DNA of 64,000 nucleotides, taken from assembly GCA_009192285.1 (NCBI GenBank), contig WBVU01000012.1, positions 1,240,001 through 1,304,000 of the forward strand, written 5' to 3'. Below are positions 35,814 through 48,000 of this stretch, piece by piece. The DNA comes from Morchella semilibera. Its lineage: Eukaryota > Ascomycota > Pezizomycetes > Pezizales > Morchellaceae. The position numbers and the translations under genes were made by a program. The number at the start of each line of letters is the position of its first letter. Position 1 is the first letter of the stretch. Under the pieces are notes generated by a model, which did no database searches, was not told where the DNA came from, and saw only the letters and a program-made list of their open reading frames with translations.

Positions 35814-38800
35814 TCAAAACAAACATGTATAGCGAAGTACGATATATTCTTGCCCTTTATTCTTTACAATCCCTATTAACTCACGTATCTGACTCGCTTC
35901 AATTACTTCCTTTATTCCCATTCCTGATTTATAAAGTAGTCGACCGTCTTTGCGTACATGGAAAGGTTGGATGTATGCCAAATCCTTGGCGTGCAGGGCT
36001 TGGCTCTCCATGGCAAGTTCCCCAGCACCCGATATCTCAGTATCAGACTCTCCAACACCTAAAACGACCGAAAAAAAAAAATATCACTTCTCCATATTTA
36101 CTGCGCAAGGATCCATCCATATCGTATACCTCATATCGAACCAATGAAGAACTTCTACTAGAATTGCTTTTTTTCATAGTAGAAGATGTAATTATGACAG
36201 ACTCCTCATGATCATGATCGACTCCTCCGGAATCGATACCAAACAAGGGCGAATTTATAGATAACATGGGCCAGCGGGTGCATTTCTTCGGCACGTCTTC
36301 CAAGAGAATCTCCATGATTATTGACTGAAGGGCTTCTGTATGGTTGTCCCGGTTTTCGCATTGGTCCATATATGTCTTTAAAGCTCGACGTTGCCAACTG
36401 TTAAGAACGCCCGTCCTTGGATGCCCTCTAAAACTTGTACCATGTTTCGCCTTTTGTCGTCGTTGCGTAGGATCCTTGCGCATTATATTTATGAAGGTAC
36501 GATGTAACAACACATTACCATCGTTGTCTTCGAATTCCGTCTCGGCCTCGCTCCTGTTACCACGAGGCAACACATATGGCAGGTGATTCCGCTGTTCATT
36601 GAGTGTCATAGTGATAGCCATATTACGGTTAGCAGACACTTTGGACTTTGCTGTCGATGCGATCATCCCGCACACTCTTTCCATGGGCCATTGCCAGTAT
36701 ACAAACATAGGGCCTGCCCACCGCATTGCATCTGCAACATGCAGAAGTTGATGGAAGACTGGAAGGCACGCAGATAGTTTGTCCCAACGCTTCTGGTAGT
36801 AGCGACGCTCATAGTACTCTGCAAAACGACGAAGTCGCCCTTCGATAACCGAAATCTCGGCGTTTGTGACCTCATAATCACAGGATAGGCGAACGGCGTC
36901 TATGAGATTAAGAAACTCCTCATAGTCCTCCGGGAGCCTATTCTTCAAATAGATCGGTGCTAGCAGTAGAGCGAATATCTTCCATTCGGAGGCCTTCATA
37001 TGCCCACAATGTTCGACGAAATTTCGAACTGGTTCCCCAAATAAAGCAGGGAAAGTTTTCGCGCTGTTTGACATGTCCTTGCTGATTTCTAGCCACTCAC
37101 TTGGGGGTATATTATAAGGATCATCCGTCTCTACAAACCTTTTGGTAGCATTTGATGGCCTGACCCTATCCGGGAAAAACTTGCCACGCCAATGTTTAAC
37201 CATATCTGGGATTATATTCTCCCACCATAGATGCATGGCGTCAGGAGGGAAGCTCCGGGGTATGTCAATGGAACTCAGCTCATGTAAACAAGAGGGTCCT
37301 TTAATACCGAAATTCTTTGCAGCTCTGTCGTCACCAGTTTCAAGCACGTGCTTGGCGATCTTGCGCGAATCGATATCGTTCCTGTCAGGCAGACTAGACG
37401 ATTTGTAAAGCTTCCAATCGGGGTTGGGATTTGGTGCATCCGAGGGTGGTGTTAAGGGACAATAAATGCCACGATTATGAACACCTTTTATGTAACAATA
37501 CGGGCAATAACTCGTCGCCCGATTCCCTTTGAAATTCATCACCTTCTCTCTACCGGGCATATCAGCGCCGATTACAACGATATGAGCTCTGAGAGTAAAG
37601 AACTCCCTTCGGGCGGCATTCCACACTCCACGTACACCTGCCTCCAAACGGACAAACTCTTGTAATAAAGGGAAGAGAAAAGAGTCTAGATCTTTTGGGT
37701 TGTTGGGTCCCGGGACAAAACCGACAAGGAGCATATTGCGTTTCTTGAACCTCTGATTAGGCGGCATGTTCAAGTTTATCTAAAGGATATACAATATATA
37801 ATTATAGTTAGCATATACCGAATATACTACAATGGACATATTCTGGTGATAGGAAATTTTTTAAATACCAAAAGAATAGGCCATATGCTAAATGGCTTCC
37901 GAGTCTTGAAGACCCGTACTCCATCAGTACTCAACATAAAGGCCATATCTGTATCGCGTTGAAAGAGACCTTCAATGTTATATACATATAATCAGCTACA
38001 GAACCTCAACTTCTTTGCGGCGCTTAACATCAACCAATAATATACAAAAACATACCTTTCTTGTTTTTCATTTCCTTAAACAATTCGCTTGACCAATAAT
38101 CAGAGCGCATGTCACGAGCAATATCTTGCTCTGCAGAGCAACGATACGATACTAGACTTTCAGCGGTGTCCGAGTCTGAAAATAACAAACGCAAGCGGTG
38201 AATCACGGGGATATAACTGTGAGTGGCGGAAGGTATTTTCGACGCGCCCTCTCTTTGACCAGCCTTCCAACGCGGTATATTGCAATGCATGCATTTATCA
38301 AGATCAGGATACATGGAATATGACATATGACTTTCTGGACAACAATCATATTGGATTTCGTCGATACCTGTCCACCGTGTGATTCTTGATCTAATAGTCC
38401 GATAGTCGAGTGGTTTGCTATACACGGCCAAGAGATCTGCGTAGTCTTTAGCACCCTCACGAGGTATCTTATTTTTGAGCGCTATGTCGTGGAGGGCTAG
38501 ACTAGTCATTTCATGTTCAGATAAAATATTGATAGGGTTCCTGTAGTCGAAATCATCCTGTTCATCTGCAGAATCCTCGAAGTCATCCTCCAGATGCATT
38601 TCATCAAGATCCGCATCATCATCTGAGCTAATAAGAGAATCCCCGGACGACTCAGACTCATCTGGCCTGATGAATCCTTGGTGCATCTGTCCAACCTCAC
38701 CAACCTGATCGCTTTGACCATCACTCACATCTGTGATGTCGTCGTCAAGACAAAACAAAGGCTCCTCCTCGTCCATAGAATCATCACTTCCTGACAGTTC

Positions 38801-39562
38801 TGATTCCTGATACATAAAATCATCTGCTTCCAATCCGGGCCCAAGCTCTGGATCCAGAGAAACCGGAGAGGAATGCATAGCAACATCAGGTACCAAGGGA
38901 CTTTGTACCGAACGAGAATGTTGTACGTGTTGTCCTGACAGATCCACCACTGGTGCATCATCTTCCTCTTCAACATAATCTGCTGCACCACCGGGATAGA
39001 CATCAATCATCTCTTCATCACTACCATCCTCATCCTCCACATCCGAACTGTTTTCTTCGGCTAAGTCACTATCTTCGTCGCCTAATTCGTTTTCAATTGA
39101 TTTATCGCTAGCTGGCGACGCAGGCGGGAGTGGTTCGGCGTCTTCGTCTTCATCGGAGCTATCGTTAGCAGGCGAAACAGGCGGGCCGAATTGTTGGAGT
39201 TCTCCATCATCGTCTGAACTATTATTGTCATCGTCTTCAACATCTTCAACATCATGCAGCTCGTTATGCAATTCAGATACAATAAGCCCATTTTCACCGT
39301 CAGAACTCGACTGGCTGGATCCGGAATCGCTATCCTCTGGTTCCCTATCCGGTACAGGTACTGGAGGCTGGCTGATTACACGAGACTGCGCACCCCCAGA
39401 TAATAGACGTCGACGGTTCTGCGTATAACTCAATGAACTTTCTAATGTAGATCTTCGCATATCGGACCTCTTCACTGCTTGATGCCTCAACCAATCTTGC
39501 TGATTCCGCACAATGTGTACCACCCCCCCCAACATCGAGCAATCGCATTCCCGCAACATCAT
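35814..39562 (-). CDS. Tnp2/Plavaka-type transposase
   Basis: Four exons: 39562-38056, 37969-37869, 37779-36102 and 36058-35814, giving 1,176 residues with every phase consistent and no stop. The start MMLRECDC resembles the N-termini of this family; the next ATG is adjacent. A long acidic region (about 90-330) is followed by a Cys cluster (YDCCPESHMSYS, then DLDKCMHC, about 405-427) and the ATHSYIPVIHRLRLLF segment. Exon 2 supplies MAFMLSTDGVRVFK and IWPILL; exon 3 opens INLNMPPNQRFKKRNMLLVG, then FVPGPNNPKDLDSFLFPL, RAHIVVIGADMPGREKVMNF and FPPDAMHLWWENIIPDMV. These are hallmarks of fungal Tnp2 transposases (RNase H-fold cut-and-paste enzymes). The last intron, 43 bp with a T11 run, is short but restores a 245-bp open exon. 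I could not assign all catalytic acids by eye. Confidence 0.88.
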
Positions 39563-39876
39563 GTAAGTAGTGATACAGCCGATCTTATCGCGAAAAAATG
39601 ATGAAATATCGATGATGGGTCGTCGTGATTGGAGATGCAATTGGATGCGCATGCATGATGCACAGAAAGTAGATGGATGCACTAGATGTGGGGCAGTTAT
39701 AGAGTTGTCACGTGATAAACAGTACTGTAGCAACGGAGCTATAGCTACCAACCCCACAAGTACTATATAGCTAACCTCGACATCTCCTCCGGATCCGCAT
39801 CTCCTTCCAAAAACATCAACCTCATCACAATATCATCACAAAGACACTCTGATCTCGATCTTCATCGGAAATAGAG

Positions 39877-40351
39877 ATGGAACCGACCAAAAAAGAAGAA
39901 ATTCCGCGTAAGGGGAAAGTTGGCATTGTTTGTAAGTAACATAAAGACCTGATCATGATTAGATCTAGACAACATGGAGCTGTACACGCGGACCAAACTG
40001 CATTTCGCGTCAATGGAACTCCAGTTCCATTTTATCATCATTAAACTAACATCAATGCCCATATCAGATGTCGATAATAGTCTCTACCCAGGACGTACAC
40101 CTCGCGTTGGCTGGCGGTATTGGATCAACAAAGCCTGGTCTGCCGAGGATATTCCAACTATCGGAGCTCAATTGCAAAGACTAGAGGGCAATTTGTTGGT
40201 GTTGTGTGGCTGGGTCAGGGTCAAGGACTACGAACATATTATGCACCACCTCAATAACAACCGCTATGTCTGTGGCCTTGTTGTTGAAAAAGAGCCCTTC
40301 ATATGGGACGATGACGACTGCTGCATCAGCAAGACTTCATTTGTCTCCTGA
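39877..40351 (+). CDS. small transposon-borne protein, unknown function
   Basis: Two exons, 39877-39931 and 40068-40351, giving 112 residues. The donor is GTAAGT, the branch ACTAACA and the acceptor ATCAG; phases agree. It starts MEPTKKEEIPRKGKVGIV and runs divergently from the transposase, about 315 bp from that start, so both may share a promoter. The body (YPGRTPRVGWRYWINKAWS, LEGNLLVLCGWVRVKDYE, NRYVCGLVVEKEPF) looks like a compact alpha/beta domain. Its last 45 residues loosely resemble the end of exon 2 of the accessory protein (GPWQAIGREEDWIKVVNKY against a CGW...KDYEHIMHHL segment). That resemblance is weak and by eye. The first exon is short, so the start is less certain than the body. 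Confidence 0.55.
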
Positions 40352-40435
40352 TGTCTCCTGAGCCTCAGGAGACTCAAAAAATATCCAGGAGTCTCAGGAG
40401 ACTCTCAGGAGACCTGGGAGACTGCTGGGAGACTC
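40343..40435. repeat. GGAGACTC fold-back repeat cluster
   Basis: It starts at the stop codon of the small gene. A perfect inverted repeat, GTCTCCTGAG-C-CTCAGGAGAC (40353-40373), is followed by several direct and inverted copies of CAGGAGACTC and GGGAGACT. Its function is unknown; a small insertion or slippage product is likely. Confidence 0.8.
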
Positions 40436-40930
40436 CAGTCACAAGTTGAGTTTGCTGATGTGCTGGGGTCATATGGAATGGGAAGTTGTCGATATTCCGG
40501 CTGATAAATCCGGAAAGAATGCAACTGAAGCTGCCGGTGTCAATAAAGGGAAAAACTAATATACATGATGGAACGGATCGGTGCACGTGGTGGACCAGCT
40601 GCAGTTTAGTTGATCTCCGGATATGTTTACAGTACAGTGATCTTATTAATGTATAGAGGTGGACAGCAAAGTCAATTCTATGTTCAGTACTAAACTACAC
40701 ATTAACAATAGACAAATTAAACAGCGATTCGCGATCGATGATCAACATATATACATGTATAGTTACTCAAATAAATACAAAACGTACGTGTGCGCATGCC
40801 TATATATATAATTACAGACTATATAGACTTAATTATAAATCGATATCGGTGATAACTACAACTTGCAATCATGTAGATAAATAGAATGCAGGATATAATT
40901 CAGTCATCGATATCGAGGACGGTAGTTATA

Positions 40931-41664
40931 GTTTAAATAAAACAACAGGGAAATTGTAGTTTAATACAAACAATCATTAAACCACATAACGGTTTAAATT
41001 AAACAACGACCGTCCAGTTAGACAAAAGGGTTTAACTTAGACCACACGAGTGTTTAATTTAAACCGTGCGTGGTTTAGATTAAACAACGATATTATCTAC
41101 TAGCATATGCATCGTATAATGGTTTAAGTTAAACAATAAAAGTTGTTTGAATTAAACCACAGGAACAACGACCTAGTTAACGGTCTGCGCTAAGCCGTGG
41201 TTTAAATCAAACCACTGTCATTAATAATTAATTTAAACCACAGTGTGGTTTAAATCAAACAATGGTAATAGTTTAAGTTAAACAACTGTTATCAATTGGT
41301 TTAAACATAGAGTGGTTTAAATCAAACTACGATATGGTTTAAAATAAACCACTATCATTTACAATAAATTTAAACCACATTGTGGTTTGATTTAAACCAC
41401 TATCATTAAATAATTTATTTAAACCACCCGATCGTTTGATTTAAACCCCGTCATGGTTTAAATCAAACCACAATTAAATGGTAGCCTTTGGGGTTTAAGT
41501 TAAACTACGACATCGTTTAAATTAAACCACAAAATCGTTTAAATTAAACCACTTTAAACCCGACCGAGAACATGTGGTTTAAGTTAAACTACACTTAAAC
41601 CATGGTGTTTAAGTTAAACAACAGAACACCCCGGTTAAACCATAGTGTGGTTTAACCTAAACCA
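40931..41664. repeat. right subterminal palindrome array
   Basis: About twenty copies and half-copies of the same GTTTAAnTTAAAC palindrome as at the left end, over about 730 bp. The array is longer than the left one (about 450 bp), so the ends are asymmetric. Spacers between units are unrelated in sequence. Confidence 0.9.
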
Positions 41665-41677
41665 TACTAGTGCGGGT

Positions 41678-41691
41678 CTTGTACTACAGGG
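41678..41691 (-). repeat. right terminal inverted repeat
   Basis: Reads CCCTGTAGTACAAG on the minus strand, with one mismatch to the left terminus. ACC follows at 41692-41694. Confidence 0.8.
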
Positions 41692-41694
41692 ACC
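41692..41694. other. right 3-bp target-site duplication (ACC)
   Basis: ACC directly follows the right terminal repeat and matches the ACC at 32389-32391. Confidence 0.65.
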
Positions 41695-44015
41695 GGATAC
41701 AGGGTTTGCGATATCCACTACCCTGTAAGCATGTATGTATGTACAGTACCTGTAGTTAATTGTGAAGTTGGGTTTAAAATGTAGTGTGAGAATTTGCCTA
41801 TTAAGAAAGAGCGGGGTGACTAAGCTAAATTAACTACCATAGCACATCTATGGGATATATAAAGCGCGATAAAATTACTTGAAGTTGTGTAGATATAGTG
41901 CGATATGTGTGTGCGCATGTGAGTGGGTGTACTGCATATGGATTTACATACATTAATTGTTACATGGAGGTGGAAATTGTATGTACTTGAGAATCGCCAA
42001 TTCGCTAACTTCGCTTCAATGGCTTACGATCACATTTAGACTATTTAGGGGCTATAATTTTAGTTTCAAAAGCAGCTTTGGAAAAGTCCCGTATGCAAGT
42101 TTTTGGACAACTCTGTTGTCGCCATGCCGCTGTCAAACCCACGATGTATGGTTGGCTGTCGGTTCACTTACATCTTAAACATCTAAGCAGGTGGCCGCAT
42201 TGCCCCTCGTGGGATACCCTATGAGCAGCCTTGTCCGTAGTTCCAGAGACCATCATGCAAGGAGGTCTCTCTGTTCGGAGACAAGAGCTTCAACATCACT
42301 GGTTTGAAAACTTTCTCACGTACGTAGTAGCAATTAACACTGGTAATGATGATGGGCCTTCGGGTTTAAGATGGCCCACCTTACTCCTATGTAGGTACAT
42401 GTACGTAGGATTTGCCAGTGTCTAGCCGGTCGAAAAATAGGGAAATTGACAGCAATATGGTCGTAGTGATCGATCTAGTATCGGGAAGTGCCTAGTCCGA
42501 GGCCTGACGCCCTATGGCCCGGCCGGCCTAAAGATATGATCACGGCTGGAGACCATCAGAGTTCACGAGCTGTCTGTCTGTATGAGCAGGCTGGCTGTAA
42601 CACGTCTCAAGGATATTTTCAAATGATTGTTTCCCCCGATCACCCCCGCCATGCCCAGGCTATATGCCCCAGACATGCCTAGCATGGTGGTAACAGCTAG
42701 CCAGTTCAACCCGCGTTCAACTTTACTCAATGTAGTAGTTGCATCTGATAAACCTCATATGGTGCCACAGAATTTCCCATCATTTCAACCTTCCCCCTTC
42801 TGTCCACATCATTCAGACTTCATTGGGAACTCGAGTGGCTGACTAAGCACAGCGGATTCCTCGAAATGTGACCAATTTTCTTCATCTCAACATGTCGATA
42901 TACTGTGCTGTGTATGTAGAGCGGCATACGCATACACAATCATAGTACGTGCATAATATCCTATCAAATCCATGCTCAAAGAAGCCTAGTTCTTGCAGGA
43001 AAATTCGACTCTTTGCAACCCTCCTTCCTCACACTGATTTTTGTTGGCAGAAACCGGGATTGTAGTGCAGTAAATAATTGGGTAGTCCCAGGACCTAAGA
43101 GAAGATTAATGGCTAGCTACATATGTTTAACTAGGTGAGGATTCGAGCCCATACTCGAAATGTCTGATCAGGCTTGCAAGACTCCCTGTCCTTCTTCATC
43201 TTGAGAAAGTACTTGAAATTCGTATTATCTTATAGTAATACCGGGTAGTACTATTACCTTACGTTCCATCGCGGGCCTGGGTATGAGATTGACCTTATGG
43301 ATCGCCTTGCGCAACAGTTGTAGATTTACTTACTCCTTCGGCTGATGACGCTAGATATTTATCACGAGGTTTCGTTGAGAGGGGATCGGTGTTCGCCAAT
43401 GTCAGGTCGGGGGTTTATCATTACTTACATATCTGCGGATATGTACCATGGATTCAAGGCAGACCCGTTTACAAGACCCCCAAATTATTTGGTGTGGAGA
43501 AGGCCGAATCCGTAGCCGAGGAGTTCGAGACATAGGATCAACGGCTTCGTTGTCGTTTCTGCAAACTAGGTGGATCCGATTGGGCTAGCTAGTGCTATAT
43601 ATATGCGAGCAAAGAAATGTGATCGTCAAAGAACACAGATCCAAATCTGATCTGCGGCGCACGAAAAATTGGCTTTTTTTCTTTTTACTTCGCTTGGAAT
43701 CCACACGCCGAGCCTCAACCCAGATTAACCACCGCCTAGGTACAATGCATCGGCAGTGATTAAACAGGACAGTATCAAAAAAAATTTCTTCCATTTATCA
43801 CCACCCCCAATCATCCTAACAGCTAACCGCTGCTACGACTCCCGTACCTATTAGCTACAAGAAGGAGCTAATAGATTGAACGAAACCCAGAAAAATCCAT
43901 CAGAAAAAATATCCCCGAAACCGAAAACAAAGCACCAATTTCTCCCAGCCGTTTAACCCCCATATATGGAATCCGATTTGATAATGCTACCGGAGAAAGT
44001 AAATGAAATCGACAT
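41695..44015. other. spacer between the transposon and FKBP12
   Basis: No supported gene. Open frames are short and lack motifs or joinable splice sites. A TACATGTA site lies near 42398. The stretch 43600-44015 is the 3' flank of the FKBP gene. Confidence 0.5.
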
Positions 44016-44865
44016 TCATGCTTTAGGGCTAATGGCTAAAAGCTCGACTTCACTGTTTTCACAAAGTTAGCATTTTTCAATATCGATACCAATATGCACG
44101 CACGGAAAGAAGCACTTACAAGACCAAAGTAGCATTTGGGGGGATCAAGTTGGGGAAGCCACTGTGACGTAAGGATAACCCTTGTAAGTAAATCACCAGG
44201 ATAGATTGGTGTCGCAATTCATGTACATACCGCTCTCCATAGGCATAATCGCTAAATAGCATGCGAGCAATTATACATATGGTTAGCCAAAAAACGTTTC
44301 CTATCAAGTGGTGGAAGAAGAAGGAAAAAGGAAAAAGGAACGTTCAACGGACAAAGCTCGGATGAAAATATGTGATTGGAAATGATTTACCCAGTGATAG
44401 TCAATTTTGCCTTTTCGCCCAACGACATCTCGAGAACCTCCACGTCCCAGCCTATTAAACATGTCAGGAACAAGCCCGAACACTAGCTGCTTGCGTTTCA
44501 AAGAAGGAAGGTGGCGACGGAAACAGATCGCAACAGGTGCCAGTGGAGATTCCACCTAGTGTGAAGACGACGACAGCGAGCAATGGCCTCACCTTTAATA
44601 ACCTTTCCAACACCAATCTGGGTGGTAAACGGCTCACCACGGTCGACAGAGGAATCGAACCTGAAGAGATTATGGGTAAACAAGAGTCTCGTGAGGGTTT
44701 GAGTTGGAGTGTAATTCTTTACTTTTTTGCTTTGGTGAGTTTAGTCCCGTCGGCGAATATGGTGCCCTCGGGAAGGGTGCCAGTGTAGTGCATGGTGACC
44801 GTGTCCCCTTGCTTGGGCTTGTTAACTTTGTCACCTTCCTTAATAACTTCCCTCTTTACGGCCAT
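44016..44865 (-). CDS. FKBP12-type peptidyl-prolyl isomerase
   Basis: Six exons: 44865-44723, 44660-44593, 44451-44391, 44251-44231, 44161-44120 and 44052-44016, giving 123 residues. Every junction is in phase, and the 21-bp fourth exon encodes DYAYGER. Joined signatures are VIKEGDKVNKPKQGDTVTMH, YTGTLPEG, KFDSSVDRGEPFTTQIGVGK, VIKGWDVEVLEMSLGEKAKL, TITGDYAYGERGFPNLIPPN and FEVELLAISPKA. FKBP12 is a cytosolic prolyl isomerase and the receptor for FK506 and rapamycin; it modulates calcineurin and TOR. Compared with the usual 108-112 residues there are about 13 extra between TLPEG and KFDSS (TIFADGTKLTKAK), because exon 1 runs on to a GTAAAG donor. This may be a real loop insertion or an alternative donor. 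A TATA-like TTATATAA lies about 180 bp upstream. Confidence 0.93.
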
Positions 44866-45039
44866 TCTTGCGCTGTATGATGTAAAAGCGTTTTTCTGAA
44901 AGTTTGAGTAAAGTATTCGAGAGGTTTGGCTGACTCCAGTGAGTGATGTAATTGAGCGTAAAGGTGCCTTTAGGTAGGAAGCCAGGTTTACTTGAATGAA
45001 TTTGTGTGATCGAATTCACGGAGGGTGGGGGGTGGGTGG

Positions 45040-45050
45040 TTTATATAAAC
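45040..45050 (-). promoter_or_regulatory. TATA-like box of FKBP12
   Basis: GTTTATATAAA on the minus strand, about 180 bp upstream of the FKBP12 start codon. The spacing is compatible with a TATA box and a leader of about 130-150 bases. Support is by motif and position only. Confidence 0.35.
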
Positions 45051-48000
45051 TCAAAAAAGTGGGGAGATGTTTTTGGTGATATTGATACGACTTTCAATTT
45101 GTGAGGTGAGAAGTATGAGGAGAAGAGAAGAAGGATCAAGGAGGATAGGGACGCGGAGGATGCCATCCGCTGTCTGTCCAAAGAAATGCCCTTGATCCTT
45201 TCGGATATTAGCAAATCGCGAAAACGCGAGGCATGGCTAGTCAACCCAATTGCTGCAACCGCATTCTTTCTCAGTGAATAAAACACGGTTCAGGGTTGAG
45301 CCCAACCGGCGCTGGAGTAACCAACTTGTAAGTATATGCAAATAAATTATGCATATATGTACCATAAAGTACATGTACTTACATGTACACAACACTAAGT
45401 ACATGTACTTAATGTATGTTAGTATGAAGCTGTATCCCTTATGCACACCCGTCGCATCGCGGCAACGCATTTAACGATATTGCCCTCCCGCAAATACAAC
45501 CGTATGCACCGAATCGGCTCCTTCAAGAGAAATTGAGTTACCGCCATGAACATATGGATACATTATGCATAAATTCGACATTCATTCCATGGGCCCAGGA
45601 CGGTACCCTGAGAATTTGAGCCCACCTCACCGCGTTCCTTAGCGCAATTCTCAATCTGTCGAATTCAATCTGAGTGCGTGTGTATGGGCATTGTATTGTG
45701 CCATCTCATATCCTCATCAATTGCTAATGTTGGTGACATTCGTGGGTCTATGATTGTAGAAGAAACATCTATGCCGACTTCCACGGACTGGGTAGAGTAC
45801 TGTCTAAGGTGCATGTATCTCTCAGCCTGGGCGTTTTTGTTCTTAACCTACCCCTGTTCACTTTAGGTCATGGAGAATGAGCACGCCCTACATTACAATT
45901 CTCTTCTTCTCCCATACTAACAATGCTTCTTTGTTGTACCACTTTATTCCGCTCTAAGCGTAGCAAGGCACTTCCTGCATTCCACGTTGTACATCCTGTT
46001 TCGCCCTTCACAACTGAGCTGGGCTTGCAGGGTCAAGATTTCGCGAGACTAGAGCAAGGGGTCGATCATGCAAGAGGTCCGCATAATGTTTTCTACTCTA
46101 TAGAGTACAGGAAACGATTTTGGTATAGTTGGCCTTTTTCTTTTGCTTTTGTTCCCGAGTTTTTTGTTATAACGCTTTTTCCGCGTCAAGAAAGATAAAA
46201 ATAATTTACTTTTACAGTGTCGATCACCGTAGAGGGCCGGGCGGGTAGGGTTATGTAAGTATTATCGTGGAACGTTGATAACCAAATCTCTGTGGGGGTT
46301 ACTTTGCAATAATTGATCATCCGCATATAGATATAGATTATTGAAAGAACAAATCCCACTGGATCTAGAGGCCGATGGAGAATTTCTCCATAATTGAGGC
46401 CGTCCGGATAAGCAACTCTGCACAACCTTATCAGCAGTATTAGCTAGATGGCTCTGTGCGCCTGATGACGGCAGTTATGACGGCATCTCAATAATACTCA
46501 AATTGTTGATTTTCACCCATAGTATGGGGGGTATTTAACACCGAAGGCCACTATAATATTACGCAACTGATCGCCATTAGGTTGAGTGAGAACCCAGCTA
46601 TCAAAATATGGAATTGCAATCAGAGTTCTTAATGGTATTTGCTAGATCGAGCCGCGTAGAAGACGAACCGTCCGATATATGGGGCCACCTTCAGAACGGA
46701 GTAACTGGATAGTGTCAACTTTCTTCTTGATTTGGGAATATTAAGATGTTCTAAACTAATCATGATCCTCGGCAACTAGGTCCTGTTTTGCTTCCTCAGT
46801 AATCTTCAGAGCAGCCCTGGTCCACAGTCATCATATAATTAACATGTCCAGAAGTGGGCAACAATAGGATGGTAAAGCACCCATGGCTTTTCTCCTGCAG
46901 GGACGGCGGCCATACCCACCCACGCCTTTAGGTAACGCGAGTACCTACTTTGCAAACTAAGGACGTTGTTGCTCTGGTTCCTGGTTCGTTACTCCAAATG
47001 TCGATCATACCCACACCCATCTATATATATGATATCCGGCACGCAATGGTAATTAGAAACGCGGGGTACGCGGGTGTTGTCACGTGGTCCTATATCTATA
47101 CAATATCTATGAGAGGAACCTAATATCCAAATCTCATTAGCAGGCTCAATCATGATCAGCTTTCTAATGAAGGTTTACCAACTTGTGCCCGACCACGAAA
47201 ACCTTATCCTATAACTAGCTAAGTTTCTGATCATTATAAGATTTTACTGCTGATAGAGTTTTTGAGCATTACCACCGGTAAACACCTACATGTACTCTTG
47301 TATCCTGGCGCGAGATCCAAGCACGCTACACGTTAACGTTCTTCGGTATTAAATTAGACACTCCGACATCCCTACAAACTCTTCGACTTGTCGTATACAA
47401 GAACCTAATAATCTCTCGGCTTCTATTAGTGGAAATCGGGATGTATAATTACTACATATAGGTACGCTCAAGGCCAAAACCATCATGAAATTCATTATTC
47501 GCGTATCCAGGTACCACCAGACGGGAACCTGCATTTTATCTGCATGGTTCTACCCCGCACACATTATTGTAGCTTTCATCTCCTGCACAACAATTGGCTG
47601 TAGTTTAACAAGTGCGTGGGGCTTGTCAATTTAGAAGCGGGATGTTTTCATCCATTGTAAAAAGGGCTAAAGGTAACATACATATAAATACATGTATATA
47701 ACACGAGATATTAATGAGCTAAGACTAAGAAGCTGCCGGGTAGACAAGTTTAAAACTAGCTCTGGTACTGTACGCGTAAACCCTTCGTAATCCACTAATA
47801 ATTTTTGGTTCATGTCTCTGGTTCTATCATACGTGCACCGGGTCGTCACGGGATGAAATTTATTGGATATACATGAACTACATGTGTATATACTGAAGTG
47901 GAATATGAAGATGTATGTATGGCTTTTCAAATTCCCTGTCATAAGATGTCAAATTGATGCGCTTGATCCGCCTTTAAGCGTTATAGCTGGTCAAAACCCC

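Larger units (their letters stand above)
32392..41691. mobile_element. 9.3-kb Tnp2/Plavaka-type DNA transposon
   Basis: The ends are imperfect terminal inverted repeats: CCCCGTAGTACAAG at 32392-32405 and its complement, with one mismatch, at 41678-41691. Both are flanked by ACC. Immediately inside each end are arrays of GTTTAAnTTAAAC palindromes (32416-32866 and 40931-41664). The body carries an open four-exon Tnp2-family transposase, an AT-hook protein gene on the same strand, and a small divergent gene. A 3-bp duplication, subterminal repeats and a two-protein layout match the EnSpm/CACTA superfamily, but the termini do not begin CACTA. The open transposase frame and matching ends suggest a young, perhaps autonomous copy. 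The superfamily is inferred from protein family and architecture. Confidence 0.85.

Noticed and set aside
38506-39297. Met- and Leu-rich frames overlapping transposase exon 1
   Set aside because: They are out-of-frame readings of the acidic repeat region of the transposase.
43135-43215. Possible tRNA around GGATTCGAGCCC
   Set aside because: I could not pair an acceptor stem or find an A box at the right distance.
44640-44662. Possible tRNA T-arm (GGTTCGATTCC)
   Set aside because: It lies in exon 2 of FKBP12 and encodes FDSS; there is no cloverleaf around it.
45923-46198. 91-residue plus-strand frame
   Set aside because: It has no recognisable motif, splice partner or codon pattern and lies in AT-rich spacer.
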